Positions 46,543 through 55,254 of a stretch of DNA of 64,000 nt are shown one piece after another. This DNA is from Pseudomonas sp. BCA17 (GTDB lineage Bacteria; Pseudomonadota; Gammaproteobacteria; Pseudomonadales; Pseudomonadaceae): positions 186,001 to 250,000 of the forward strand of contig NZ_SGWI01000005.1 in NCBI RefSeq assembly GCF_004519405.1, given 5' to 3'. Position 1 is the stretch's first letter; each line of letters opens with the position of its first letter. A program made the translations under genes and the position numbers. The notes beneath the pieces were generated by a model. The model ran no database searches. It was not told the origin of the DNA and was given only the letters and a program-made list of their open reading frames with translations.

Positions 46543-47970
46543 TCAGCCCATTGCGCGGCGCCTCAGCAGTTTCCTAAACGTGAACCCCCGTGCCAGGGTC
46601 AGTTGGGCGCGCGGCAGGAGTGCCATGGGGTGCGGTAAAGCTTCGTCGAGAGGCCGATGAACAGGCAGGTGCGCGGTTCTTTCATGGGGCGCAGGCCTGG
46701 GCCGTTCCCAGTGGCCGGACATGACCACCATACCCAGCAGCTTGAGTGTATTGGCGTAGTAGTCATGATCCTTGAGCGGGCGGTGTTGCAGGTTGTCCCA
46801 GATGTTATTGAGCCATGGCTGGTTGCCGGGGCTGATCATGGCGCTGACCCCCAGCGCGGAAATAAACGCCGGATCATCCTGGTCCTCGTCGAACGCGCTG
46901 CCATCGATCCGGTAGCCGTTGTTGAACGCACTTGGCTGATCGCCCGTGGTGGTGCGCGCCCAGTGGTTGAATGAGGTCAAGGTGTCCAGCGCGCGCGCGT
47001 CGCCGTACATCAGGTAATCCAGACCGACACGCCAGGGGTAACGGGCCGCATTCCAGGCGTAATCACCGTCATGGCTGCCCTCCAGCAAGTCTGCGCGGGC
47101 GGGCGTGATCGACGTGTCGAGGTGGCTGATGAAGTCTGGCAGCAGGGCGCTGCCCGCGCTGTAGCGCTCAGTGAAGGTGTTGATGATCGAGTAGGTTTTG
47201 TCGCGAACGGCCAGCCAACGTTTATCACCCGTCATCGCAAAAAAGCTGTTGAGGTGCGACTGCATGAAGTCCGAGCTGCGGGTGGCATATTCAAGCTCGG
47301 AATCGCCGTCGGTGCCGGCCCAGTCACCGAGCAGCAGATGATGGGTTCGCGGGTGTACTTCATGGTGCATGATCGCTGCCAGCACTTGATTGGCTTGGCT
47401 GCGGTAGTCAATCGCACCTCGGCTGCCCCAAGCCTGGTCGGCCAGCAGCAGGGCGTAGGCGATATCCAGGTCCCCGTCGGTGGCGCTGGCGTTGCCCCGG
47501 AACCGGCCAGTGGAATTGCCGCAGCCTTCGACCTGATTCCAGGCCATCAAGCCGGGGTCGGATTTGGCTGGGTGATCTTTGAAATAGAGCACCATGCCGT
47601 CAAAGATCTTCTGCGCGTCCGGGTCCTGCTCGGCCATCATCACACTGAGCAACATGCCATAGCCGTGGGCTCCGGATACGGTGATGGTGTGCGGGGCCGT
47701 ACCGCCGCCCACCGGCTTGCCGTCGGCATTGACTTTGATGAAATAGCGAGCGTTGCCGCATTCGGCGGACAGGTAAAGGGCTTTCCATTCCTTGTAAAAC
47801 CGCGTCAGTTGTTGGTCCATGACCGCTTGGGACAGGTGGTTGGGTTTGATCGAACCGGGGTAGTAGGGTGCCGCTTGGCTAAAGGCCCAGGCACCGCTGG
47901 CCAGCAGTGAGCTGGCGGCTATGCACAATGACCCTATCAGTGTTGGCAAATGCTGTTTCGAGGGACGCAT
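46543..47970 (-). CDS. Secreted glycoside hydrolase family 8 protein lacking the usual catalytic glutamate
   Basis: A 475-residue exported protein (signal peptide about 1-30, ending WAF/S). The GH8 signature is clear in ASATDGDLDIAYALLLADQAW, with its conserved aspartates. The N-terminal acid motif, which in active GH8 enzymes reads SEGxGYGM or SEAHGYGM, is SGAHGYGM here: the general-acid glutamate is G100 (codon GGA, one base from GAA). The C-terminal 60 residues are unusual, basic and proline-rich. The gene stands alone, not in a cellulose-synthase cluster. Likely ancestral activity is a beta-glucanase, but present activity is doubtful. Start at 47970 is chosen for its normal signal peptide. 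Confidence 0.85.
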   Translation of the reverse strand: MRPSKQHLPTLIGSLCIAASSLLASGAWAFSQAAPYYPGSIKPNHLSQAVMDQQLTRFYKEWKALYLSAECGNARYFIKVNADGKPVGGGTAPHTITVSGAHGYGMLLSVMMAEQDPDAQKIFDGMVLYFKDHPAKSDPGLMAWNQVEGCGNSTGRFRGNASATDGDLDIAYALLLADQAWGSRGAIDYRSQANQVLAAIMHHEVHPRTHHLLLGDWAGTDGDSELEYATRSSDFMQSHLNSFFAMTGDKRWLAVRDKTYSIINTFTERYSAGSALLPDFISHLDTSITPARADLLEGSHDGDYAWNAARYPWRVGLDYLMYGDARALDTLTSFNHWARTTTGDQPSAFNNGYRIDGSAFDEDQDDPAFISALGVSAMISPGNQPWLNNIWDNLQHRPLKDHDYYANTLKLLGMVVMSGHWERPRPAPHERTAHLPVHRPLDEALPHPMALLPRAQLTLARGFTFRKLLRRRAMG

Positions 47971-48056
47971 GAACGGGCTCTCCAACCTGCAATTCAGGCG
48001 GCGAGATTACGGGCAGTGCGAACGGTTCGCTGTCACAGGCTGTAACACGCGGCGGG

Positions 48057-49355
48057 TTATAGAGGACGCAACGGCAGGATCAGGCTCAGGCGTGCGCCGC
48101 CCAACGGGCTGCGGGCCACCGATAGTTCGCCGCGGTGCCACTGGGTCGCGCGCCTGGCCAGTGCCAGGCCAAGGCCGAAGCCACCGGGTTCGTCACCGCC
48201 CATGGCCAGCCGCACAAAGGGCTCGAAGATTTTTTCGCGGTTTTCTGCCACTACGCCAGGACCGTCATCGTCGACATGCAGGACCAGATGATGTTGGCCA
48301 TGATAAGCCGCGCTGACACACACTTGGTCACGAGCATAAGTGATGGCATTACTCAGCAGGTTGCGCACGATCAGGTGCAGCAGGGCGCGGTCGCCGATCA
48401 ACTCCAGATCCGTTGGGTCGGTCTCCAGGCTCAGCCGGCGATGGTGACCATCCAGCAAGGCAAACTCCTGATGCAGCCATTCGCGGATGCGGATGGGCTC
48501 GTGTTGCAGGTCCGACGGCGCGCCGGCCATTCGCGCGAAGGCCAGGCTCGCACGCACCAGGGCTTCCAGCTCTTCGACGTCGGTCAGCAAGCGTTCCTGA
48601 AGGCGCGTGCGCGTGACCGGGTCTTCACTTTTGCCCATCAGGGTCAAGGCAAAGCGCATGCGCGCCAGTGGCGTGCGCAGTTCATGGGAGACGGCCTGGG
48701 ACACTTCCCGATGGCGTTCGCCCATGGCGGTAATGTCCTGGGCATGTTGCTGCAGCGTCTGCAGCAACGGCGTCCACTCCTTGCCCATGGCCGGCAGCAT
48801 CGCATTGGGTGTGCGCGCCAGGGTGCCGATGCACGCGTCGAGTGCTTCAAGGTCGTTAAGGCGCCGGCTGCGCGCGCGCAGGCCAAGCCAGAGCAGTAGC
48901 AACACCGGCAGGGCGGCCACACACGCGGTGATCCAGTAAACGGGAAATTGCAGCAGGTCCTTGACCTCCGCGGTTCCCCACATCGGGCCGAACTGAATCA
49001 GCGTGTCGCCGTCGAGCGGGAAATAAGTGATGTCTTCGTCACTGTTCTGCGCCGGTTGTTGGTGTCTGAGCATGATCAGCGCTTCGGGCGGCAGCTCGAT
49101 ATCGTCGATGTTCACCAGGTGGACCGGGTACTGGAAGCGAGCGCGCAGCGTTTCCATACGCGCTTCGCGCTGGTCGGCGGGCAGGGTTTTGAGCTGCTCG
49201 GCCACCAGGTAGCCAGGGCCGGCCATCAAGCGCAAAAAACTGTACTCACCGACAAATACCGAGGCGTTGGCACACTGCCACAGTAGATAAAGCGTCAAAG
49301 CGGCCCAACTGATGCCCGCCACGACGGCTGCCCATGGCCGTACGTTAGATAGCAT
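48057..49355 (-). CDS. Sensor histidine kinase (RstB-like)
   Basis: A 432-residue kinase: first helix about residues 10-28, a periplasmic domain of about 110 residues, second helix about 138-160, then a HAMP-like linker, HisKA with H224 (VSQAVSHELRTPLARMRFAL) and HATPase with DRALLHLIVRNLLSNAITYA and the GFGLGLALARR G-box. It resembles RstB, whose signal is not certain. Its start overlaps the response-regulator gene by 11 bp. The pair is divergent from colRS. Confidence 0.87.
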   Translation of the reverse strand: MLSNVRPWAAVVAGISWAALTLYLLWQCANASVFVGEYSFLRLMAGPGYLVAEQLKTLPADQREARMETLRARFQYPVHLVNIDDIELPPEALIMLRHQQPAQNSDEDITYFPLDGDTLIQFGPMWGTAEVKDLLQFPVYWITACVAALPVLLLLWLGLRARSRRLNDLEALDACIGTLARTPNAMLPAMGKEWTPLLQTLQQHAQDITAMGERHREVSQAVSHELRTPLARMRFALTLMGKSEDPVTRTRLQERLLTDVEELEALVRASLAFARMAGAPSDLQHEPIRIREWLHQEFALLDGHHRRLSLETDPTDLELIGDRALLHLIVRNLLSNAITYARDQVCVSAAYHGQHHLVLHVDDDGPGVVAENREKIFEPFVRLAMGGDEPGGFGLGLALARRATQWHRGELSVARSPLGGARLSLILPLRPL

Positions 49356-50043
49356 GGAGGGCGTCCTGCGGGATCTCGACGAACAGGTAGCCCTGGGCCG
49401 TGATGGTTTGGATGGTCACGGGGCACTTCAGGCTCATGAGTTTCTTGCGCAGGCGTGATACACGCATATCAATGGAGCGATTGACGCCGTCGTACTCCAG
49501 GCCTCGCAGGCTCTGAAGCAATTTTTCGCGGGTCAGCAGCACGCCGCAGTGGCGGGCAAAAATGGCCAGTAACTCGAACTCGGCGACCGAGAACTGCAAG
49601 AGCGTTTCATCAAGCCAGGCGAAATGGGCATGCAGGTCCAATCGAAACGCACCCCACTGATAAACCGAACGCGGTGCTTGTGGGTGGCGTCGCAGCAGCG
49701 AGCGAACCCTGGCCAGCAATAGCAGAGGGTCGACGGGCTTGACCACGTAGTCGTCCGCCCCGACGTCGAAACCGGTCAGTTGCTCGGCATTTTCATCCAG
49801 TGCCGTCATCATCAGGATCAGCCCCGGGTAGCGGTCACGGATCTGTCGGCACAGGGTGAAACCGTCGATACCCGGCAACATCACATCCAGGATCAACAGG
49901 GCAGGTCGTTCGTCGAGAATGCGCTGCGCTGCGCGATCGCCACGGTGCTCCACCGCAACGGTAAAGCCTTCGGCGCGCAGGAACTCGGCGGTCAGCGCGG
50001 CCAGTGGACGGTCGTCTTCAATCAGCAGAAGGGTGTCGGACAT
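49345..50043 (-). CDS. OmpR-family response regulator (RstA-like)
   Basis: A 232-residue regulator with a receiver (D53 in LLILDVMLPGIDGF; K in VVKPVDP) and an OmpR winged helix (about 135-228: FSVAEFELLAIFARHCGVLLTREKLLQSLRG, DMRVSRLRKKL). The start at 50043 gives MSDTLLLIEDD; an upstream start is unlikely. It is first in an operon with the RstB-like kinase. A ColR-like box lies 137 bp upstream and points toward it. Confidence 0.9.
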   Translation of the reverse strand: MSDTLLLIEDDRPLAALTAEFLRAEGFTVAVEHRGDRAAQRILDERPALLILDVMLPGIDGFTLCRQIRDRYPGLILMMTALDENAEQLTGFDVGADDYVVKPVDPLLLLARVRSLLRRHPQAPRSVYQWGAFRLDLHAHFAWLDETLLQFSVAEFELLAIFARHCGVLLTREKLLQSLRGLEYDGVNRSIDMRVSRLRKKLMSLKCPVTIQTITAQGYLFVEIPQDALHAI

Positions 50044-50179
50044 GAAAAAGAGGCCGTCGCCGGAGCAAGGCCGCAAGTGTTACGCCCTTGCCTGGGCGGA
50101 GGCAAGGGCGGAACGCACACTCGACCTCTATTGGACGATGATCTTGCGCGTGGCGATGTGGTCCGTGTGTGAGCTAATA

Positions 50180-50195
50180 GTGAAAAACTCGTTAA
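50180..50195 (-). promoter_or_regulatory. Candidate ColR-binding site between the two two-component systems
   Basis: On the minus strand it reads TTAACGAGTTTTTCAC. From memory the ColR consensus is YYNASNNYTTTTTCAC, matched here at every defined base but one. It shares the core ACRAGTTTTTCAC with the site at 52373. It could control the RstA-like gene or, autoregulatorily, colR. Confidence 0.5.
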
Positions 50196-50313
50196 GGTAT
50201 GAGATTGGTTGAAAACATTAATCGATAAGCCCGACAGGTCTATCCCTGAGCCCCTCTAGGCCTTAAGCTGCGCGAGCCAGCACGGCTGGTACGACAGTAC
50301 GGAGACACTGCCC

Positions 50314-50997
50314 ATGCGAATTTTATTGGTTGAAGACAACCGCGATATTCTGGCCAACCTGGCGGACTACCTGGGGCTCAAGGGCTATACCGTTGACTGC
50401 GCGCAGGACGGTTTGTCCGGCCTGCACCTGGCGGCGACCGAACATTACGATTTGATCGTGCTCGACATCATGCTGCCAGGCATTGATGGCTACACCTTGT
50501 GCAAACGCCTGCGCGAAGATGCGCGCCGTGACACACCGGTGATCATGCTCACTGCCCGCGATCAGCTGGATGACCGGCTGCAGGGCTTCAAGTCCGGCGC
50601 CGACGATTACCTGCTCAAGCCGTTTGCCTTGTCCGAATTGGCTGCGCGCATTGAAGCGGTGCTGCGTCGTGCCCAGGGTGGTGGCCGCCGCGCCCTGCAG
50701 GTGGGCGACTTGCACTATGACCTGGATACCCTGGAAGTCACCCGCGAAGGGCGCCTGCTCAAGCTCAACCCGGTGGGCCTGAAACTGTTGGCGGTGCTGA
50801 TGCAGAAAAGCCCGCACGTACTGCGCCGGGAAATTCTCGAAGAAGCCCTATGGGGCGATGACTGCCCGGACAGCGACAGCCTGCGCAGCCACGTTCACCA
50901 ATTGCGCCAGGTGATCGACAAACCTTTCGCCAAGCCATTGCTGCAAACGGTGCACGGTGTGGGTTATCGCCTGGCCGAGGGCCGTGATGGAGTTTAA
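50314..50997 (+). CDS. colR: Response regulator ColR
   Basis: A 227-residue OmpR-type regulator nearly identical to P. putida ColR as I recall it: MRILLVEDNRDILANL, receiver phospho-acceptor D51 (IVLDIMLPGIDGYT), LLKPFALSEL, and a winged helix with DSDSLRSHVHQLRQVID. ColR responds to excess zinc, iron and other metals and to membrane stress through ColS, and adjusts outer-membrane and LPS functions. colS starts inside its last codons (11-bp overlap). Confidence 0.95.
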   Translation: MRILLVEDNRDILANLADYLGLKGYTVDCAQDGLSGLHLAATEHYDLIVLDIMLPGIDGYTLCKRLREDARRDTPVIMLTARDQLDDRLQGFKSGADDYLLKPFALSELAARIEAVLRRAQGGGRRALQVGDLHYDLDTLEVTREGRLLKLNPVGLKLLAVLMQKSPHVLRREILEEALWGDDCPDSDSLRSHVHQLRQVIDKPFAKPLLQTVHGVGYRLAEGRDGV

Positions 50998-52267
50998 GCA
51001 AAGCCTTGCCCAGCGGATCATCATCGCCTTTGCCTTGATGAGCGCATTGGTGGCGGGGGCTTTCGCCATGGGTATTGTTGCGACTGTGCACCTGGTGGAA
51101 GAGAAATTGATCTCGGCGGGCCTGGGTGGCGACCTGCAACGGTTGCTATTGATGGACAGTGTCGAAGACTGGAGCCATCGGCCGGAACCGGACCAGTTGT
51201 TCTATTTCAGCGGTGGGCGCGGCGATTTCGAACTGCCCAAGGATTTGCGACACCTGGACCCGGGCTTTCATGAGGTGTTCCGTGAGTCGCTGTCGTACCA
51301 CGCCATGGTCGAAGTGGTCGACGGTCGGCGTTATGTGCTGCTGCAAGACCAGAGCGACTTTGAAGAGCGTGAGCGCGTGTTGTTTGCTGTGGTGCTGGTG
51401 GGCTTCGTGCTCAGCCTGGCGCTGGCGGTGTTCCTCGGTTGGGTCCTGGCGCGCAAGGTGATGGCTCCGGTGGTACGTCTGGCCCGCCAGGTACGTCATC
51501 GCGACCAATTGCTTGGTCTGGCGCCGCCATTGGCGCCGGATTACGCGGCTGATGAGGTGGGTGAACTGGCCGTGGCGTTCGACGCCACACTCGGCCGCTT
51601 GCGTCAGGCACTGTCCCGTGAGCAATTGTTTACCAGCGACGTGAGCCATGAATTGCGTACACCCTTGATGGTGTTGGCCAGTTCCTGCGAACTGTTGCTG
51701 GAGAACCCGGCTATTGATCAACGAGGCCGTGCCCAGGTCCAGCGCATCGCCCGCGCCAGCGAGGAAATGCGCGAACTGGTGCAAACCTTCCTGATGCTGG
51801 CCCGCGCCAAACACGATGATGCCGCCATGTCACCGCAGGTCACTCTCACCCAGGTGGCCGAAGACTTGCTCGGTATCTGGCGCGAGCCTATCGAGCAAAA
51901 AGGTCTTGAGTTGATTTACCTTCCGGGCAATCCCTTGCCTACCCGCTATAACACCACGTTCCTGCACGCGGTGATGGGCAACTTGTTGCGCAACGCTCTG
52001 CATTACACCGAGCAAGGGTTTATCCGCCTCACCTTGGAGCCGAGCGGTTTTATCGTCGAAGACTCCGGCGTGGGCATTCCGGAAGACAAGCGTGAGGCGA
52101 TGTTCGAGCCTTTCGTGCGGGGCAGCGAGAAGCGCGGCGAGGGCCTGGGATTAGGTTTGTCGCTGGTGCAACGTATCTGCGAGAGCCAAGGCTGGAGCGT
52201 CAGCCTGAGCACCATGGAGCCCAACGGCTGCCGCTTTCACGTGGAGTTGAGTCAGGTCAAACCTTGA
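50987..52267 (+). CDS. colS: Sensor histidine kinase ColS
   Basis: A 426-residue kinase: first helix about 11-33, periplasmic domain about 35-130, second helix about 132-152, HAMP, HisKA with H221 (TSDVSHELRTPLMVL) and HATPase (GEGLGLGLSLVQRI). Residues reported for metal sensing by P. putida ColS appear at the same positions: H35, E38, D57, E96 and an ExxE motif at E126-E129. The ATG at 50987 overlaps the colR stop. Expected signals are Zn2+, Fe3+ and some other divalent metals. Confidence 0.93.
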   Translation: MEFKQSLAQRIIIAFALMSALVAGAFAMGIVATVHLVEEKLISAGLGGDLQRLLLMDSVEDWSHRPEPDQLFYFSGGRGDFELPKDLRHLDPGFHEVFRESLSYHAMVEVVDGRRYVLLQDQSDFEERERVLFAVVLVGFVLSLALAVFLGWVLARKVMAPVVRLARQVRHRDQLLGLAPPLAPDYAADEVGELAVAFDATLGRLRQALSREQLFTSDVSHELRTPLMVLASSCELLLENPAIDQRGRAQVQRIARASEEMRELVQTFLMLARAKHDDAAMSPQVTLTQVAEDLLGIWREPIEQKGLELIYLPGNPLPTRYNTTFLHAVMGNLLRNALHYTEQGFIRLTLEPSGFIVEDSGVGIPEDKREAMFEPFVRGSEKRGEGLGLGLSLVQRICESQGWSVSLSTMEPNGCRFHVELSQVKP

Positions 52268-52372
52268 CTCGCCATCCTGCCGCTAGGCTGCTGCAGTTTC
52301 CGTGCTTTTCGGCGAACATGGCCCCATGCCATCGTTTGTGTCTGTAAAGTCTTGAAATGTATGGGGTTGGAC

Positions 52373-52388
52373 AGGACAAGTTTTTCAC
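52373..52388 (+). promoter_or_regulatory. Candidate ColR-binding site upstream of the methyltransferase operon
   Basis: AGGACAAGTTTTTCAC; the TTTTTCAC half and the A-C pair agree with the remembered ColR consensus, while three other defined bases do not. It lies 69 bp upstream of the methyltransferase start, in the 190-bp gap after colS. Confidence 0.5.
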
Positions 52389-52457
52389 AACCAGTTGACC
52401 TGTCGCTCACAGTTTGCTGCTTAAGGTTGTAGGCATCAGCAACTGGAGATGTTTTAG

Positions 52458-53138
52458 ATGCCTTCCCCGATCAAGCTCGAATTTTCCGAAAAGTACGACG
52501 ACCAACACGCGCAGAAATATTTGCTCAAGCATCAGGACAATCTGGCTCGCCGGTTGTCCCACAAACGCGACGAGCAGTTGGCGCGTGCTGCGCTGGCAAT
52601 GGCTGGTGAGCCTGGGCTGGTACTGGACCTGCCTTGCGGTGCCGGGCGTTTCTGGCCATTGCTGGCCGAAAAACCCAACCGTGTGATTATCGGCGCTGAT
52701 AATTCGGCGTCGATGTTGAAGGTCGCCACAGTCGCCCAATCGGCGGATGTGGTGAAACGGGTACGTCCTTTGCAGACATCCGCCTTTGATATCGATTTGC
52801 CGGACAATGCGGTCGACAGTATTTTTTGCATGCGCTTGATGCACCATATTGGTGATCCGGAGCACAGGCTGGCGATACTGCGGGAGTTTCAGCGTGTAAC
52901 GCGCGACAGTGTGATCCTCTCGCTGTGGGTCGATGGCAATTTTAAAGCCTGGAAACGCAAGCGCACCGAGGCACGGCGTCGCGAAAGAAGTGAGCAGGAA
53001 GGTTACCAAAATCGGTTTGTGTTACCGGCTGCTACTGTCGAGGCAGAATTTGAGCAGGCCGGTTTCCGTGTTCAGGAATCCCTGGACTTCATGCCGCTCT
53101 ACGCCATGTGGCGTGTGTATGTATTGCGTAAGAGGTGA
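52458..53138 (+). CDS. Class I SAM-dependent methyltransferase (WarA-like)
   Basis: A 226-residue methyltransferase with motif I VLDLPCGAGRFWPLLA (about residues 56-71), then a SAM-binding acidic loop (GADNSASML) and a post-III segment DNAVDSIFCMRLMHHIGDPEHRLAILREFQRV. The substrate is unknown. In P. putida a methyltransferase-inaA-warB operon beside colRS (warA) is activated by ColR, and this gene occupies the same position with a candidate ColR box upstream. It is followed four bases later by the InaA-like kinase. Confidence 0.85.
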   Translation: MPSPIKLEFSEKYDDQHAQKYLLKHQDNLARRLSHKRDEQLARAALAMAGEPGLVLDLPCGAGRFWPLLAEKPNRVIIGADNSASMLKVATVAQSADVVKRVRPLQTSAFDIDLPDNAVDSIFCMRLMHHIGDPEHRLAILREFQRVTRDSVILSLWVDGNFKAWKRKRTEARRRERSEQEGYQNRFVLPAATVEAEFEQAGFRVQESLDFMPLYAMWRVYVLRKR

Positions 53139-53142
53139 GAGG

Positions 53143-53862
53143 ATGGCAGTTGAGTGCGTAGCAGGTAGTCATGTAGCTCCCGAGGAGCGGTTTGATTATT
53201 TCTGGCGCCAGAAGGGGGAATGGGTCGAGGAACCCAATCGTCGACGTGGCGGTGAAAGTGGTGTGCAGCGCATCATCGGCACCAACGGACGGTTGCTCTA
53301 CAGCAAGCGTCAGACCGGGCATATCTACCGCAGTTGGCTCCACCCGTTCGGACGCCCGACCGTGCTACGTGAACGTGATGCCCTCAAGGGCCTGCGTTTG
53401 CTTGATGTACGTGTACCGGAACTGGTGTTTTGCGAAGCGCGTCGTGATCCGGAGCACCAATGGAAAGCACTGTTGGTGACTGCGGCGCTGGACGGTTTCG
53501 ACGAGATTGAAAACTGGTATGCCGCCGGTGGCCGTGAACAGTACGGCGAGCTTGTTCATGAGCGTCTGCTCAAGGAACTGGCCGGCACCCTGGCGCGTAT
53601 GCACAAGGGGCGTTGGCAGCATGGTTGCCTGTATATCAAGCACATCTTTGTGCGGGTAACGGGCGAGGGTGACGCGGCCAATGTGGAAGTCGCGCTGCTG
53701 GATTTTGAAAAGTGCCGCCAGCGTTTTACCGCTTATCAGGCCGCTTCCCACGACATGCTGCAACTGCGTCGCCATTCGTCGTGGAACGATACCGACTGGG
53801 AAAAACTCAGCTACTTTTATGAGACGGCGTTTGGCAGCGCTATCAAGGGTTTAACCAGATGA
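53143..53862 (+). CDS. inaA: InaA-family lipopolysaccharide-kinase-like protein
   Basis: A 239-residue protein related to RfaP/WaaP-type LPS core kinases. The catalytic-loop motif WQHGCLYIKHIFVR and a downstream VALLDFEKCR (in place of the DFG region) are the InaA pattern; InaA is known as an acid- or weak-acid-induced protein in E. coli. A cysteine takes the place of the usual catalytic-loop aspartate, so kinase activity is uncertain. Start at 53143 follows GAGAGG. It overlaps the next small gene by four bases. Confidence 0.83.
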   Translation: MAVECVAGSHVAPEERFDYFWRQKGEWVEEPNRRRGGESGVQRIIGTNGRLLYSKRQTGHIYRSWLHPFGRPTVLRERDALKGLRLLDVRVPELVFCEARRDPEHQWKALLVTAALDGFDEIENWYAAGGREQYGELVHERLLKELAGTLARMHKGRWQHGCLYIKHIFVRVTGEGDAANVEVALLDFEKCRQRFTAYQAASHDMLQLRRHSSWNDTDWEKLSYFYETAFGSAIKGLTR

Positions 53863-54086
53863 AGCTAGAAATAGCACGAGGTTTGTTTCTGGTCGGTGCG
53901 TTGGGTATTGCAGCCCTGGCCCTGGCTGCGTGGGAGCAACCTCGCACACAAGTGCTCAGTGCGGTGGCAGGTAACGGGCAATGCCTGTTACCGCGTGTCG
54001 CCAAGGCGAGCGTAAAGGCAAGGCCCGATAATGATCTGCTGTTGTTCATGTTCGGGATGTCTCAAGGGATGAGGCCGCAAAGTTGA
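53859..54086 (+). CDS. Small predicted membrane or exported protein
   Basis: A 75-residue protein with one N-terminal hydrophobic segment (LFLVGALGIAALALAAW, about residues 9-25), then a basic and polar tail with no recognisable domain (NGQCLLPRVAKASVKARPDNDLLLF). Its ATG overlaps the inaA stop (ATGA), and a terminator follows, so it is the third gene of the ColR-linked operon. I do not recognise its family. The tight coupling argues that it is a real gene working with its neighbours at the envelope. Confidence 0.65.
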   Translation: MKLEIARGLFLVGALGIAALALAAWEQPRTQVLSAVAGNGQCLLPRVAKASVKARPDNDLLLFMFGMSQGMRPQS

Positions 54087-54116
54087 GAAGAACGTTGAAA
54101 CGATTCAACCCCCCGA

Positions 54117-54149
54117 AACAGGGCCTTGCGATGCGAGGCCCTTTTTTTT
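54117..54149 (+). terminator. Terminator of the methyltransferase-inaA operon
   Basis: GGGCCT-TGCGATGCG-AGGCCC followed by eight T, ending a few bases before the convergent DUF1513 gene. Confidence 0.85.
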
Positions 54150-54153
54150 GCCT

Positions 54154-55254
54154 TTAAATCAGATGCAAGTGGTTATCCCAAAGCCCCGCCGGTAATTCCA
54201 ACGGTGTGGCAACCAATGGTGTCTGACGGCAATCGTAGAACCGGCAGCGTCCCTGACCGGAGGTGACGACAAAGCCATCCGTTACCGCACCGACGCCGGC
54301 ACAGTCGGGTAAAGGCCCATCCAGGCGTAGCTCACCGCTATCGATGTCCCATATGAAAAAGCGATTGCCCCGTGGCGCGGTCAGCGCCACCAGGCGCAGT
54401 TCGCTGTGCACCGCGACGCTGGCGGTATAGTGACCCATCGCCAGCAATTGTTCGTCGGCCACCGGGAACGCCACGAACGGTTGCCCTGGCCGCTTGATCG
54501 CCAGCAGTTCCGAGCGTTCATGGGACGGCCCCATGAATTGTTGCCCGGTGAGGACAGTGCCGTCGTGGGCGATCCCCATATGGCGCACGCTGTTCATCTG
54601 CTGGCTGAGGGTTTCCTTGCTGATCAGCGTGCCATCGCGGTGCATCAGCACCAGGCTCGGTTCCATGGCGTCGAGGTTCATCTCCACGCGGCTTTCGGCT
54701 TCGGTGCGAATACCGCCGTTGGCCACTACCAGGGTTTCGCCGTCGGGCATCCACGACACCTGGTGCGGGCCGATGCCGTGGGTGGAAATCTCACCGCTGT
54801 GCACCAGCCGCTCGCCCTCGAACTTATACACACCGAGCAAACCGCGCCCCGGGTCGGACGTGTCGTTCTCGGTGGCATAGAGCCAGTCGCCGCTGTGGTG
54901 AATGACCGCGTGGCCATAGAAGTGGCGATTGGCGTTCGAGGTGACGGTTTGCAGCAGCGTGCCATCACGCAAATCGATCAGGTAACTCTCGGTACCCGGA
55001 CGACGGGCGACGAACAGTGCAATCGGCAGCGTCGGGTGGTGGATGATGTCATGGCAGCGCTGGCCGACCTGGGTAGCAAATACCTGCTTGCCGTCCAGGC
55101 GAAAACCTACCGCGTAGTGCTTGCCGTCGGCGTCATCGCGCGCCGAGAGCAACAGTGGGCTTTTGTCCTTTTGCTTGAATAGCGTCCAGCCACCCAACGT
55201 GAGTGCACTGAGCAGCATGCTGCCAACCGCCAAAGCCTGTCGCCTGAGCATCAT
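54154..55254 (-). CDS. DUF1513 exported beta-propeller-like protein
   Basis: A 366-residue exported protein with an N-terminal hydrophobic segment (QALAVGSMLLSALTLGGW, preceded by MMLRR) and repeated WD-like blades (for example VIHHSGDWLYATENDT, QVSWMPDGETLVVANGG, LRLVALTAPRGNRFFIWDID). DUF1513 proteins accompany imelysin and DUF1111 genes in iron-regulated operons; the exact role is unknown. It is the last gene of that operon here, its start codon sharing a base with the imelysin stop. Confidence 0.85.
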   Translation of the reverse strand: MMLRRQALAVGSMLLSALTLGGWTLFKQKDKSPLLLSARDDADGKHYAVGFRLDGKQVFATQVGQRCHDIIHHPTLPIALFVARRPGTESYLIDLRDGTLLQTVTSNANRHFYGHAVIHHSGDWLYATENDTSDPGRGLLGVYKFEGERLVHSGEISTHGIGPHQVSWMPDGETLVVANGGIRTEAESRVEMNLDAMEPSLVLMHRDGTLISKETLSQQMNSVRHMGIAHDGTVLTGQQFMGPSHERSELLAIKRPGQPFVAFPVADEQLLAMGHYTASVAVHSELRLVALTAPRGNRFFIWDIDSGELRLDGPLPDCAGVGAVTDGFVVTSGQGRCRFYDCRQTPLVATPLELPAGLWDNHLHLI

